Assembly: GCF_003355155.1 (NCBI RefSeq)
Contig: NZ_CP031320.1
Location: 2,404,369-2,468,368 of the forward strand
Length of the DNA: 64,000 nucleotides
Source of the DNA: Streptomyces armeniacus
GTDB taxonomy: Bacteria > Actinomycetota > Actinomycetes > Streptomycetales > Streptomycetaceae
Direction of reading: 5' to 3'
Shown: in pieces, positions 8,825 through 16,874 of the stretch
Layout of the letters: every line of letters starts with the position of its first letter
Position numbering within the stretch: position 1 is the stretch's first letter
Made by a program: the position numbers and the translations under genes
Notes under the pieces: generated by a model
Databases searched by the model: none
What the model saw: the letters and a program-made list of their open reading frames with translations, nothing else
What the model was told of the DNA's origin: nothing

Positions 8825-10300
8825 ATGCCGATCAGCCGCAGAGACTTCGCCAGGCGATCCGCCGTCACGGGCGCGGGCGTCGCCATCGTCGGCAGCGCGG
8901 GCGTACTGAGCAGTGCGCCCGGCGCACTGGCGGCGCCGGGAGACGGGACGGGCAGCGGGGACGGGAACGCGCAGGGACACGGCGGCGGCCACCGGCCCGA
9001 ACTCGGCTACGGCCCGCTGATCCCCGACCCCGACGGCATCCTCGCGCTGCCGGAGGGCTTCTCGTACCAGGTCCTCACGCACTCCGGCGTCACCAAGCTG
9101 GAGTCCGGCGAGAGCACGCCCGCCAAGCACGACGGCACCGCGCCGTTCGAGGGCGCGCGGGGCGCCACGCTGCTGGTCAACAACCACGAGCTGTCCGGGC
9201 CGCGCAGCGAGCACGACCACCCCGTGCCGCTCACCGACGGCCTCGTCTACGACCCGGCCGCGCCCGGCGGCTGCACCGTCGTGGAGGTCTCCAAGCACGG
9301 TGACCACGTCACCGAGTGGGTCGGCATCGCCGGCACCGCGCAGAACTGCGCGGGCGGCAGCACCCCCTGGGGCACCTGGCTCACCTGCGAGGAGACCACC
9401 GACCGCGCCGGCGAGAACGGCATGACCAAGGACCACGGCTACGTCTTCGAGGTCGACCCGCACGACCGCCGCGCGAACCGCGACCCGCAGCCGATCAAGG
9501 CGCTGGGCCGGTTCGACCACGAGGCCGTCGTCGTGGACAGCCGGCGCGGACACCTCTACCTCACCGAGGACGCCGACGAGCCCAACGGCCTCTTCTTCCG
9601 CTGGGTTCCGCCGTCCGGCTTCCGGCACGGCCGCGGCCGGCTGCGCGGCCTCGCGGACGACGCGGGCAAGCTGCAGGCCATGAAGTGCTTCGACTCCGGC
9701 GGCCGCTTCGTCGAGGACCTGTCGCACAGCACCAAGACGGGTGTCGTGTACGGCGTGGACTGGGTGGACGTGCCCGACCGCGACGCCCGCGAGACGCCCG
9801 TACGCGAGCAGTTCGCGGACCACGAGATCACCCGCGCCCGCAAGCTCGAGGGCATGTGGTGGGGCGACGGCGGCGCGTACTTCGTCTCCTCCTACGCCCG
9901 CGCCGAGGACAGCCCCGGCGAACCGCACGACGGCCAGGTCTGGTTCTACGACCCCAAGCGGCGCACCGTCACGCTGAAGGTGCGGCTCGCCGTCAACAAG
10001 GACCCGGACCAGCCCGGCGGCCTCGACGGGCCCGACAACATCACCGTGTCCCCGTACGGCGGCCTGATCCTCGCCGAGGACGGCGAGGGCCACCAGCACC
10101 TGTTCGGCGCGACGGACAGCGGCGAGACGTATCCGCTGGCGCGCAACGAGTTCAACCTGGGCACGGAGGAGGAGCCGGACTACAGCGAGTTCGCGGGCGT
10201 CTGCTTCTCGGCCGACGGCAGCACGCTGTTCGCGAGCATCCAGATGCCCGGCATCCTGCTGGCCATCACGGGGCCGTGGCGACGTCAGCGGAGGCGCTGA
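8825..10300 (+). CDS. Tat-exported PhoX/DUF839-family alkaline phosphatase (491 aa)
   Basis: The start ATG at 8825 gives MPISRRDFARR, a textbook twin-arginine motif, followed by a hydrophobic stretch to about residue 38 (APGALAAPG). The mature part belongs to the DUF839/PhoX family: an early GPLIPDPDGILALPEGFSY, LVNNHEL, TWLTCEETTDR, YLTEDADEPNGLFFRWVPP, and a late DNITVSPYGGLILAEDGEG with FAGVCFSADGSTLFASIQ. Family members are cofactor- and Ca-dependent phosphomonoesterases or diesterases folded as six-bladed propellers and exported folded. An upstream in-frame ATG at 8765 exists but would bury the Tat motif. A PHO-box-like repeat precedes the gene. The stop codon lies inside a 15-bp tandem repeat. 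Confidence 0.88.
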   Translation: MPISRRDFARRSAVTGAGVAIVGSAGVLSSAPGALAAPGDGTGSGDGNAQGHGGGHRPELGYGPLIPDPDGILALPEGFSYQVLTHSGVTKLESGESTPAKHDGTAPFEGARGATLLVNNHELSGPRSEHDHPVPLTDGLVYDPAAPGGCTVVEVSKHGDHVTEWVGIAGTAQNCAGGSTPWGTWLTCEETTDRAGENGMTKDHGYVFEVDPHDRRANRDPQPIKALGRFDHEAVVVDSRRGHLYLTEDADEPNGLFFRWVPPSGFRHGRGRLRGLADDAGKLQAMKCFDSGGRFVEDLSHSTKTGVVYGVDWVDVPDRDARETPVREQFADHEITRARKLEGMWWGDGGAYFVSSYARAEDSPGEPHDGQVWFYDPKRRTVTLKVRLAVNKDPDQPGGLDGPDNITVSPYGGLILAEDGEGHQHLFGATDSGETYPLARNEFNLGTEEEPDYSEFAGVCFSADGSTLFASIQMPGILLAITGPWRRQRRR

Positions 10301-10326
10301 CCCGTACGGCGCTGACCCGTACGGCG
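10293..10326. repeat. 15-bp tandem repeat spanning the phoX-type stop codon
   Basis: The unit GGCGCTGACCCGTAC occurs at 10293-10307 and 10308-10322, followed by a partial third copy. The TGA stop of the phosphatase gene is in the first unit, so the next unit repeats the end of the gene out of use. Confidence 0.8.
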
Positions 10327-10422
10327 TGGCCGGTGCTCCGCGGGCCCGGCTGTGCGCCCGTCCCGCGCTGAACGGCCTGGGTAGGGTGGCCGTTTCGGAC
10401 GCCGCAGCGGGGAGGGCCGAGG

Positions 10423-11052
10423 ATGTCGACACCGGGAGCCGGGGAGACCGGCGGAGCCGAGGGCGCCGGGGCGGCTGAGGGTGTCGACGGGGGCGGTCGT
10501 ATCCCGCCGCTGGAGCCGCCGTACGCGCCGGAGACGGCCGAACTGCTGGAACGGATGATGCCGGGCCGCGAGCCCATCGCGCTGTTCCGCATGCTGGCGC
10601 GCAACGCGCCGCTGGCCGAGGCGATGCACGAGTGGGGCGGCTACGAACTCGGCCGTGGCCGCCCCACGTTCAGCCTCCGCGAGCGCGAGATCGTGATCGA
10701 CCGCACGTGCGCGCTGCGCGGCTGCGAGTACGAATGGGGCGTGCACGTCGCGGTCTTCGCGGAGCGCGCGGGGCTGGACGCGGAGCAGATCCGCTCGCTG
10801 ACCCACGGGGCGCACACGGACGCGTGCTGGACGGACCCACGCGACCGGCTCCTCGTGGAGCTGACGGACGCGCTGCACGCCGGTTCGGACGTGCCGGACG
10901 AGCTGTGGGGGCGGCTGGCGGGCGAGTTCGCCCCGGAGCAGCTGCTGGACCTGCTGACGCTGTGCGGCTGGTACCACGCGGTGAGCTTCCTGGCCCGCGC
11001 CACAAGACTCCCCTTGGAGCCGGAGGCTCCGCGCTTCACCGACTACGCGTGA
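10423..11052 (+). CDS. Carboxymuconolactone decarboxylase (CMD/AhpD-like) family protein (209 aa)
   Basis: Residues about 35-205 match the CMD-like all-helical fold, with REREIVIDRTCALRGCEYEWGVH and later LLVELTDALHAG, then LLTLCGWYHAVSFLARATRLPLE. C96 and C101 with H108 resemble the redox site of AhpD-like proteins, but the spacing is CX4C instead of CXXC, so peroxidase-partner activity is doubtful. The first 30 residues are a Gly/Ala-rich tail of low complexity. GGGAGG and CCGAGG precede the ATG. No neighbour indicates a substrate; general oxidoreductase or a role in aromatic breakdown are both possible. Confidence 0.8.
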   Translation: MSTPGAGETGGAEGAGAAEGVDGGGRIPPLEPPYAPETAELLERMMPGREPIALFRMLARNAPLAEAMHEWGGYELGRGRPTFSLREREIVIDRTCALRGCEYEWGVHVAVFAERAGLDAEQIRSLTHGAHTDACWTDPRDRLLVELTDALHAGSDVPDELWGRLAGEFAPEQLLDLLTLCGWYHAVSFLARATRLPLEPEAPRFTDYA

Positions 11053-11238
11053 GCGACCGCCGGGCCGTGGCGCGCTGGATCAAGCCCGTCCGGCGTTTGA
11101 GGACGCCCGTCTGCCGCGGTGTACGTGTGGTGTGCGTCGGGCGTGTTGGGCCAGTCGCGGGGGCCCCGGCACAACCATCCCTTCGGCTTGTGAGTCCCCT
11201 ATGCGCCACCCCGCGCTGACTCACCCGAAGGATCACCC

Positions 11239-11715
11239 ATGTCCGAGAGACGTACCCGCGCGGTGGCCGTGCTGGTCGCCGCGGCAGCGCTCACGTTCAC
11301 CGCCGCGTGCGGCGGAGGCGGCGGCAACGGCGGCGGTGGCAGTGAGACCAAGTCCGCCGACTCCTGCAGGAAAGAGATACGCAAGGAGGTCGACCGGGCC
11401 GAGAAGGACCCCGACGGGCCCGTCTCCGACGCCACCCCCGCGCCCTGCCGCGGCTTCAGGAACGCCGAACTCGAGGACATGGCCAAGGACATCCTCGCCG
11501 ACGCGCTGAAGGACGCGGGCGGCGACGGGGGGCCGGGGGAGCCGGGGGAACCGGGTGAGGACAAGAACCTCGCCGCAGGCGTCGAGGCGGAGAAGACCGC
11601 GGAGTACGCGATCGACAACAGGTACGGGAAGAAGGTCCGCGTCACCGTCATGCGTACGTCCGATGACGCCGCCCTGACGCTGGAGGACCCGGGCTGGACC
11701 GGCACCATCGAGTAG
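11239..11715 (+). CDS. Small lipoprotein (158 aa)
   Basis: The N-terminus MSERRTRAVAVLVAAAALTF followed by TAAC is a lipoprotein signal with the lipobox cysteine near residue 24; a Gly-rich spacer follows. The mature protein has two further Cys residues (DSCRKEI and APCRGF), a Gly/Pro/Glu stretch (GGDGGPGEPGEPGED) and a C-terminal beta-rich segment (KVRVTVMRTSDDAALTLED). No known domain was recognised. GAAGGA precedes the ATG. It is followed immediately by a strong bidirectional terminator. Confidence 0.75.
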   Translation: MSERRTRAVAVLVAAAALTFTAACGGGGGNGGGGSETKSADSCRKEIRKEVDRAEKDPDGPVSDATPAPCRGFRNAELEDMAKDILADALKDAGGDGGPGEPGEPGEDKNLAAGVEAEKTAEYAIDNRYGKKVRVTVMRTSDDAALTLEDPGWTGTIE

Positions 11716-11727
11716 CCGGGGGCATGC

Positions 11728-11762
11728 CGAAGGGCCGGCGCCGTACGGGCGCCGGCCCTTCG
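11728..11762. terminator. Bidirectional terminator between convergent genes
   Basis: A perfect 15-bp stem (11728-11742 with 11748-11762, core AAGGGCCGGCGCC) encloses a 5-base loop. It lies 13 bp after the lipoprotein stop and 38 bp after the terD-like stop, so it can serve both strands. Confidence 0.85.
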
Positions 11763-11799
11763 CCGGTTCGGGTGCGGAGCGTGCGGGGTGCGGTGCTCG

Positions 11800-13128
11800 C
11801 TAGAGCGCCGCGGCGCCCGGCTTGACCATGCCGCGGACGGTGCGCGAGTCGACGTACGAGCCGAGGGCCGTCATCTCCCACTCACCGGAGAACTGCCTGA
11901 TCAGCTTGCACATCAGGACCCCGGTGCGCGGCTCGGCGTTGGTGAGGTCGAAGCGGACGAGCTCCTGGCCGCTGCCCGCGTCGAGCAGACGGCAGTACGC
12001 TTTCGCGACGTCCGTGAACTTCTGCCCCGAGAAGGAGTTCACGGTGAAGACCAGCCCGGAGACCTGCTGGGGCAGATCGCCGAGGTGGACCGTGATCACC
12101 TCGTCGTCGCCCGCGCCCTCGCCGGTGAGGTTGTCACCGGAGTGCTGGATGACGCCGTTGAGGATGGCGAGCTTGCCGAAGTAACAGGAGTCGATCTTCT
12201 TGCGGTTCGCGTCGTACGCGATGACCGACGCGTCCAGGTCGATGTCCTTCGAGCGGAACGCGGGCTCCCAGCCGAGGCCCATCTTCACCGAAGCGAGCAT
12301 CGGGCGGCCGCCCTTGACGAGCGAGACGGTCTCGTTCTTCTGGAGGCTCACCCGGCCCTTGTCGAGGTTGATCTTGCCGCCGCCGCCGGGTGCGGGTGCG
12401 GGTGCGGCGGCCGGCGCGGGTGCCGGGGCCGGCGGTACGGGCGGTGCCGCCGGGCCGGTGGGTGCCTGCGGGGCGGCGGGCGGGCTCGGGAACGAGGGCG
12501 CGGGCGTGGACGGCGGCATCGGAGCGGAGGGAGCGGGCGGTGCCTGAGGTGCCGCCGGGGCCTGCGGGGCCTGAGGTGCCTGCGGGGCCTGAGGTGCTGC
12601 CGGCGCCGGGGGCGCCTGCGGCGCGGCGGCCGGCTCCTCCTCCACGCTGACGCCGAAGTCCGTGGCGATGCCGCCGAGTCCGTTCGCGTATCCCTGGCCG
12701 ACGGCGCGCACCTTCCACGCGCCGTTACGCCGGTACACCTCCACCACGACCAGCGCCGTCTCGTTGCTCAGCTGCGGCGGTGTGAAGGTGGCGACGACCG
12801 CTTGCGACCCCGCGTCGCGGACCGTGGCGGTGGGCTCGGTGCCCGAGAAGGTGGCGCCCGGGGCGTCCAGACTCGCCGTGACCACGATCTTCTCGATATC
12901 GGCCGGAACGGCCGCGGTGTCCACCGTGATGGTGTCGGCCGCACCGCTGCTGTGGGTCACGCCGGGACCGCTGGGCTGGTTGTAGAACACGAAGTCGGCG
13001 TCGGACCGGACCTTGCCGTCAGCGGCGATCAGCAGGCCGGACACGTCGAGCCGCACCGGTGCCGTCACCTCCACCGCCACTCTCGCGGCGGTCAGCGGAA
13101 GGTTCGAGCCAGGGGTCATAGCAGTCAT
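11800..13128 (-). CDS. Double TerD-domain protein (442 aa)
   Basis: Two TerD (tellurite resistance/calcium-binding) domains are present. The first covers residues about 1-180, with MTAMTPGSNLPL at the start, DFVFYNQPSGPGVTH, and VVVEVYRRNGAWKVRAVGQG. The second covers about 270-440, with LQKNETVSLVK, DLDASVIAYD, NLTGEGAGDDEVITVHLGDL and MTALGSYVDSRTVRGM. A roughly 90-residue Ala/Pro/Gln linker (QAPQAPQAP type) joins them. The Asp-rich DNxTGEGxGDDE segment is a known Ca-binding element. TerD proteins act in stress and developmental signalling in Streptomyces. The start at 13128 matches the family; 13119 is the alternative. Neither has a clear ribosome site, and the 5' end overlaps the upstream exporter gene by 110 bp. 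Confidence 0.9.
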   Translation of the reverse strand: MTAMTPGSNLPLTAARVAVEVTAPVRLDVSGLLIAADGKVRSDADFVFYNQPSGPGVTHSSGAADTITVDTAAVPADIEKIVVTASLDAPGATFSGTEPTATVRDAGSQAVVATFTPPQLSNETALVVVEVYRRNGAWKVRAVGQGYANGLGGIATDFGVSVEEEPAAAPQAPPAPAAPQAPQAPQAPQAPAAPQAPPAPSAPMPPSTPAPSFPSPPAAPQAPTGPAAPPVPPAPAPAPAAAPAPAPGGGGKINLDKGRVSLQKNETVSLVKGGRPMLASVKMGLGWEPAFRSKDIDLDASVIAYDANRKKIDSCYFGKLAILNGVIQHSGDNLTGEGAGDDEVITVHLGDLPQQVSGLVFTVNSFSGQKFTDVAKAYCRLLDAGSGQELVRFDLTNAEPRTGVLMCKLIRQFSGEWEMTALGSYVDSRTVRGMVKPGAAAL

Positions 13129-14068
13129 GACCGGGGTAACGAACGGCCGTGGTTTGCGGTTCCTTTGCCCGAACCCGTATGGGCACCCGTCCCCGTACGC
13201 CCGCCCGCTCCCGTACGGGCAGCGTCGCCGTGACGACACCCGCCACGCTCACCGCCAGCCCTGCCAGCGCGAGCGTGCCCATGGACTCGCCGAACATCGC
13301 GTACGCCCACACCGCCGTCGTCGGCGGCGTCAGATAGATCAGCGCGCTGGTGCGGGTGACGCCGCTGCGGCGGAGGCTGAGCCAGTAGAAGCCGTAGCCG
13401 CCGACGGTGGACAGCAGCACCACCCAGGCCACCGCCAGCCAGAACGAGCCGGTGCCCGGCGGCGTCGCGTGCCCCGCCGCGGCGGCGATCGCCGTGAAGG
13501 CGAGCGCGCTGGTCAGGCAGTGCACGGGCAGCGCGTCCACGGGCTCGAGCGGCCGCGGCGTACGGCGTTCCAGGAAGCTCGCGGCGAGCAGTCCGGCCAT
13601 GCCCGTGAAGGGCAGCGCGTACGCCCACGGCGGTGCGGCCCCGGGCGCCGTCAGGTCGTCGGCCACCACGAGGGTCGCCCCGGCCAGCCCGGTGACCAGC
13701 CCGGCCCACTGGCGCCGGGTGACCGTCTCGCCGAGCAGCGGCCCGGCGAGTGCGCCCGCGGCCAGCGGCTGGAGCGCGGCGATCAGCGCCGAGGTGCCGG
13801 CGGGGACGCCGGCGCCGACGGCCCAGAAGATCGAACCGAGGTAGACGGCCTGCGACAGCAGGCCGATCACCGCCTGCGCGGCCAGCACCCGGAGCGGGAT
13901 GCGGCGGCGGCGCAGCAGCAGCCAGCCGCTGCCGAGCAGCACGGCGGCGGCGACGGCCCGCCACATCAGGAGGGTGTCGGCGCCGGCCTGGCGGGTGCCG
14001 AGTTCGGCGCCGACGAACCCGGAGCTCCACATCAGCACGAGGCCGGCGGAGATGACGGCGGCGGGCAT
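13019..14068 (-). CDS. EamA/DMT-family multidrug or metabolite exporter (349 aa)
   Basis: The start ATG at 14068 follows GAGGAG at seven bases and gives MPAAVISAGLVLMWSSGFVG, the usual first helix of EamA transporters. About ten hydrophobic helices in two EamA repeats follow, ending near VAGVVTATLPV at about residue 283. The last 65 or so residues are hydrophilic, Arg-rich and not transporter-like, and this tail overlaps the first 110 bp of the terD-like gene in another frame. An original stop codon may have been lost, or the tail may be a young extension. The gene is divergent from a TetR regulator, and paired operators between them point to an efflux pump controlled by that regulator. Confidence 0.85.
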   Translation of the reverse strand: MPAAVISAGLVLMWSSGFVGAELGTRQAGADTLLMWRAVAAAVLLGSGWLLLRRRRIPLRVLAAQAVIGLLSQAVYLGSIFWAVGAGVPAGTSALIAALQPLAAGALAGPLLGETVTRRQWAGLVTGLAGATLVVADDLTAPGAAPPWAYALPFTGMAGLLAASFLERRTPRPLEPVDALPVHCLTSALAFTAIAAAAGHATPPGTGSFWLAVAWVVLLSTVGGYGFYWLSLRRSGVTRTSALIYLTPPTTAVWAYAMFGESMGTLALAGLAVSVAGVVTATLPVRERAGVRGRVPIRVRAKEPQTTAVRYPGHDCYDPWLEPSADRRESGGGGDGTGAARRVRPADRR

Positions 14069-14108
14069 GGGGTCGCTCCTCGCGGTCGCGGCCGCGTACG
14101 GCCGGAGT

Positions 14109-14127
14109 GGTAAACCGATCTGTTTAG
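14109..14127. promoter_or_regulatory. TetR operator 1 (exporter side)
   Basis: GGTAAACCGATCTGTTTAG is itself an imperfect palindrome around GATC. It is also the inverted copy (18 of 19 bases) of the site at 14149-14167. It lies 41 bp upstream of the EamA start. Confidence 0.7.
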
Positions 14128-14148
14128 TCGTCCTGCCTGTAGAGTGAA

Positions 14149-14167
14149 CTAGACAGATCGGTTTACC
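14149..14167. promoter_or_regulatory. TetR operator 2 (regulator side)
   Basis: CTAGACAGATCGGTTTACC is the inverted partner of the site at 14109-14127. The centres are 40 bp apart, close to four helical turns, so two TetR dimers could sit on the same face of the DNA and close both divergent promoters. Confidence 0.7.
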
Positions 14168-14213
14168 GCAAGCGGCACGGCGAGCGGAGCGGCGACGCGG
14201 AGGAGGCAGACCA

Positions 14214-14834
14214 GTGGCTGAGCAGGCTGAGCAGACCGAGCAGGCAGGACAGGCAGAGCAGGTGCTCACGCCCGGCGGGCGGAAGATCCTCGACGCGGCG
14301 TCCGGGCTGTTCTACGGACGCGGCATCAACGCGGTCGGAGTCGACCTCATCGCCCGGGAGGCGGGCGTCACCAAGAAGACGCTCTACGACCGCTTCGGCT
14401 CGAAGGAGACCCTCGTCGCGGCCTATCTGCGGGAGCGGGACCAGCGCTGGCGCGACTGGCTGACCGGCCGGGTCGAGGCGGCCGGCGACACCCCGTACGC
14501 ACGCGTGCTGGCGGCCTTCGACGCGCTGGCCGAGTGGATGCGCCGCGAGAACCCGCGCGGCTGCGGTTTCGTCAACGCCGCGGCCGAACTCCCCGACGCC
14601 TCGCACCCCGGCCGTGCGGTCATCGAGGGCCAGAAGCACTGGATGCGCGGCTACCTCCGGGAGCTGTGCGCGGGCACCGGCGCTGCCGACCCGGCGGAGC
14701 TCGCGGACGAACTGCTGCTGCTGTACGAGGGTGCGACCGTGCTCGGCGGCCTCGAAATCACCCCGGCCCCGGCGGCGACTGCCCGCTCACTGGCCGTCCT
14801 GGCCCTGGAACGGGCGGGCTGCCGCCACCCGTAG
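14214..14834 (+). CDS. TetR/AcrR-family transcriptional repressor (206 aa)
   Basis: The GTG start follows GGAGGAGG at seven bases. Residues about 23-68 form the TetR DNA-binding domain (ILDAASGLFYGRGINAVGVD, EAGVTKKTLYDRFGSKETLV). The remaining helices form the ligand domain, including CGFVNAAAELPD. The first 17 residues are an unusual Glu/Gln/Ala repeat (AEQAEQTEQAGQAEQ). The gene is divergent from the EamA exporter, and a pair of inverted operators lies between them, so autoregulation and repression of the exporter are expected. Its TAG stop is inside a 15-bp tandem repeat (14820-14849). Confidence 0.93.
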   Translation: MAEQAEQTEQAGQAEQVLTPGGRKILDAASGLFYGRGINAVGVDLIAREAGVTKKTLYDRFGSKETLVAAYLRERDQRWRDWLTGRVEAAGDTPYARVLAAFDALAEWMRRENPRGCGFVNAAAELPDASHPGRAVIEGQKHWMRGYLRELCAGTGAADPAELADELLLLYEGATVLGGLEITPAPAATARSLAVLALERAGCRHP

Positions 14835-14849
14835 TGCCGCCACCCGTAG
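14820..14849. repeat. 15-bp tandem repeat spanning the tetR stop codon
   Basis: TGCCGCCACCCGTAG occurs twice in tandem (14820-14834 and 14835-14849). The first copy encodes the last residues of the repressor and its TAG stop. Confidence 0.85.
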
Positions 14850-14905
14850 CACCGCGCCCCGTTGCGCCGCGCCCCTGGGGGCCGAGGCCGTGAGGGCTGA
14901 CAGGC

Positions 14906-15724
14906 TCAGTGCGGCCACTGCGGCGGGCGGGTGCAGAAGTGGCCACCCACGTAGGCGTGTTCGGGGTCGCTCAGGTCCGGTTCGCCCTGTTCGGCGACGA
15001 GCTTCGCGGCGTACGGCTCGGAGTCGTCCTGCGACTCGTATCCCAGGGCCCGCGCGGACGACAGGTCCCACCACAGACGGGTGTTGGCGGAGGAGCCGTA
15101 GACGGTGGTGTGCCCGACGCCGTCCGCCGTGAGCGCCGCGTGGAAGAGGCGCGCGCCGTCCGCCGGGCTCATCCAGAGGGACAGCATCCGGACGCTGGTG
15201 GGCTCGGGGAAGCAGGAGCCGATCCGTACGGAGACCGTTTCGATGCCGTGCAGGTCCCAGTACAGCTGCGCCAGGTCCTCGCCGAACGACTTGGACAGCC
15301 CGTAGAAGGTGTCGGGGCGGCGCGGCGTGTCCACGGGGATCAGCGGGACGTCTCCGCGCGGCTGCGGCGGGCGCGGGGTGAAGCCGACGGCGTGATTCGA
15401 GGATGCGAACACGACGCGGGGCACGCCCTCCTGCCGTACGGCCTCGTACAGCGCGTGCGTGCCCTGGATGTTCGCCGCGAGGATCTTCTCGAACGGCGCC
15501 TCCAGGGAGATGCCCGCGAGGTGCAGGACGGCGTCGGCGCCGCGCACCGCCTCGCGTAGGGCGGCGGTGTCGTTCAGGTCCGCGGTGATCGCCTCCGGTG
15601 CGCCGTCCACGGGCTGTACGTCGAACAGCCGCAGCTCGTAGCCGTACGAGGGCAGGAGCTCGCGCATCAGTGTGCCGAGTCCGCCGGCGGCGCCGGTGAG
15701 CAGGACGGTGCGGGGAGCAGGCAT
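14906..15724 (-). CDS. udh: Uronate dehydrogenase (NAD-dependent SDR, 272 aa)
   Basis: This is an extended short-chain dehydrogenase with nucleotide motif TGAAGGLG (residues 10-17), SSN (108-110) and catalytic YGLSK (Y141, K145). The segment VRIGSCFPEPTSVRMLSLWM is characteristic of uronate dehydrogenases. These oxidise glucuronate or galacturonate to the aldarolactone with NAD, the first step of oxidative uronate breakdown. The divergent kdgD neighbour encodes the last lyase of that pathway, which supports the call. Length (272) is close to the usual 265-275. The dehydratase and lactonase steps are not seen here. Confidence 0.85.
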   Translation of the reverse strand: MPAPRTVLLTGAAGGLGTLMRELLPSYGYELRLFDVQPVDGAPEAITADLNDTAALREAVRGADAVLHLAGISLEAPFEKILAANIQGTHALYEAVRQEGVPRVVFASSNHAVGFTPRPPQPRGDVPLIPVDTPRRPDTFYGLSKSFGEDLAQLYWDLHGIETVSVRIGSCFPEPTSVRMLSLWMSPADGARLFHAALTADGVGHTTVYGSSANTRLWWDLSSARALGYESQDDSEPYAAKLVAEQGEPDLSDPEHAYVGGHFCTRPPQWPH

Positions 15725-15774
15725 GGGGAGGTCTCCGTTCGTGGCCCTGGTGGTCTGTCACGCCGGCCGCGCCC

Positions 15775-15804
15775 TTGACCCGCGAGAAATGCGTGGCTTA
15801 GCGT
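15775..15804 (+). promoter_or_regulatory. Candidate kdgD promoter
   Basis: TTGACC (15775-15780) and TAGCGT (15799-15804) are separated by 18 bases, a good match to the main Streptomyces sigma factor. An unusually AT-rich block follows (15809-15850: AAATATAG, AATCATAAACATGTAC) between the expected start of transcription and the ATG. It is a likely place for an operator. Confidence 0.55.
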
Positions 15805-15863
15805 GAGCGTGTTCAGAAATATAGATGCCAATCATAAACATGTACATCCATCTGGGAGCGCCG

Positions 15864-16874
15864 ATGTCCTCGTCCGACTCGCCGTCCGCATCGTCCTCGC
15901 CCGCCGGGTCCGCTCCGGCGTCTTCGCTGGCCGCGCGGCTCGACGGTCTGCTGTTCTTCCCCGTGACGCCGTACGGGCCGGACGGCCGGGTGGACGAGGC
16001 GGTGTTCCGCACCCATGTGCGGCAGGGCGTCGAGGCGGGGGCCGGGGCGGTGTTCGCGTGCTGCGGCACCGGCGAGTTCCACGCGCTGGCGCCGGGGGAG
16101 TTCCGGCAGTGCGTGGGGGCGGCGGTCGAAGAGGCGGCGGGACGCGTACCGGTGGTGGCCGGTGTCGGGTACGGACCGGCGCTCGCCGCCGAGTTCGCGC
16201 GGCTGGCCGAGGACGCCGGTGCGGACGGGCTGCTGGCCATGCCGCCCTACCTCATCACACCCGGCCAGGAAGGGCTGCTCGCGCACTACCGCGCGCTGGC
16301 CGCCGGCACGGACCTCGACATCGTCGTCTACCAGCGCGACAACGCCGTCTTCGCCCCCGGCACCGTCGCCGAACTGGCGCGGATCCCGAACGTGATCGGC
16401 TTCAAGGACGGCCTCGGCGACCTCGACCTGATGCAGCGCATCGTCAGCGCCGTCCGCACCGCGCACCCCGGCACCGGCTTCCGCTACTTCAACGGCCTGC
16501 CGACCGCCGAACTCACCGTCCCCGCCTACCGCGGCATCGGCGTCGACCTCTACTCCTCCGCCGCCTTCTGCTTCGCCCCCGAGGTCGCCCTCGCCTTCCA
16601 CCGCGCGCTCGGAGCGGGCGACGATGCCACGGTCACACGGCTGCTCGACGGCTTCTTCCGGCCCCTCGTCGAGCTGCGCAACCAGCGCCCCGGCTACGCC
16701 GTCTCGCTCGTCAAGGCCGGCGTACGGCTGCGCGGCCTGGCCGCCGGAGAGGTACGGCCGCCGCTGACCGAACCGACCGCGGCGCACGTCAAGGAGCTGT
16801 CCGCGCTGATGGAACGCGGCCTCGCGCTGGCCGGCGACGCGGCCGGCGCCAACGGCCGGGCCGGCGACGCCTGA
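15864..16874 (+). CDS. kdgD: 5-dehydro-4-deoxyglucarate dehydratase (336 aa)
   Basis: A DapA/NAL-family (beta/alpha)8 enzyme. The start at 15864 follows GGGAG by six bases; ATGs at 15825 and 15840 have no ribosome site. It shows FFPVTPYGPDG, the CCGTGEFHAL loop, VVYQRDN with the catalytic Tyr156, and IGFKDG with Schiff-base Lys181. The FFPVTP and YQRDNA versions are typical of KdgD, which decarboxylates and dehydrates 5-keto-4-deoxyglucarate to 2-oxoglutarate semialdehyde plus CO2. It lies divergent from udh and its TGA overlaps the ATG of the next gene (TGATG), so the two are translationally coupled. Confidence 0.87.
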   Translation: MSSSDSPSASSSPAGSAPASSLAARLDGLLFFPVTPYGPDGRVDEAVFRTHVRQGVEAGAGAVFACCGTGEFHALAPGEFRQCVGAAVEEAAGRVPVVAGVGYGPALAAEFARLAEDAGADGLLAMPPYLITPGQEGLLAHYRALAAGTDLDIVVYQRDNAVFAPGTVAELARIPNVIGFKDGLGDLDLMQRIVSAVRTAHPGTGFRYFNGLPTAELTVPAYRGIGVDLYSSAAFCFAPEVALAFHRALGAGDDATVTRLLDGFFRPLVELRNQRPGYAVSLVKAGVRLRGLAAGEVRPPLTEPTAAHVKELSALMERGLALAGDAAGANGRAGDA

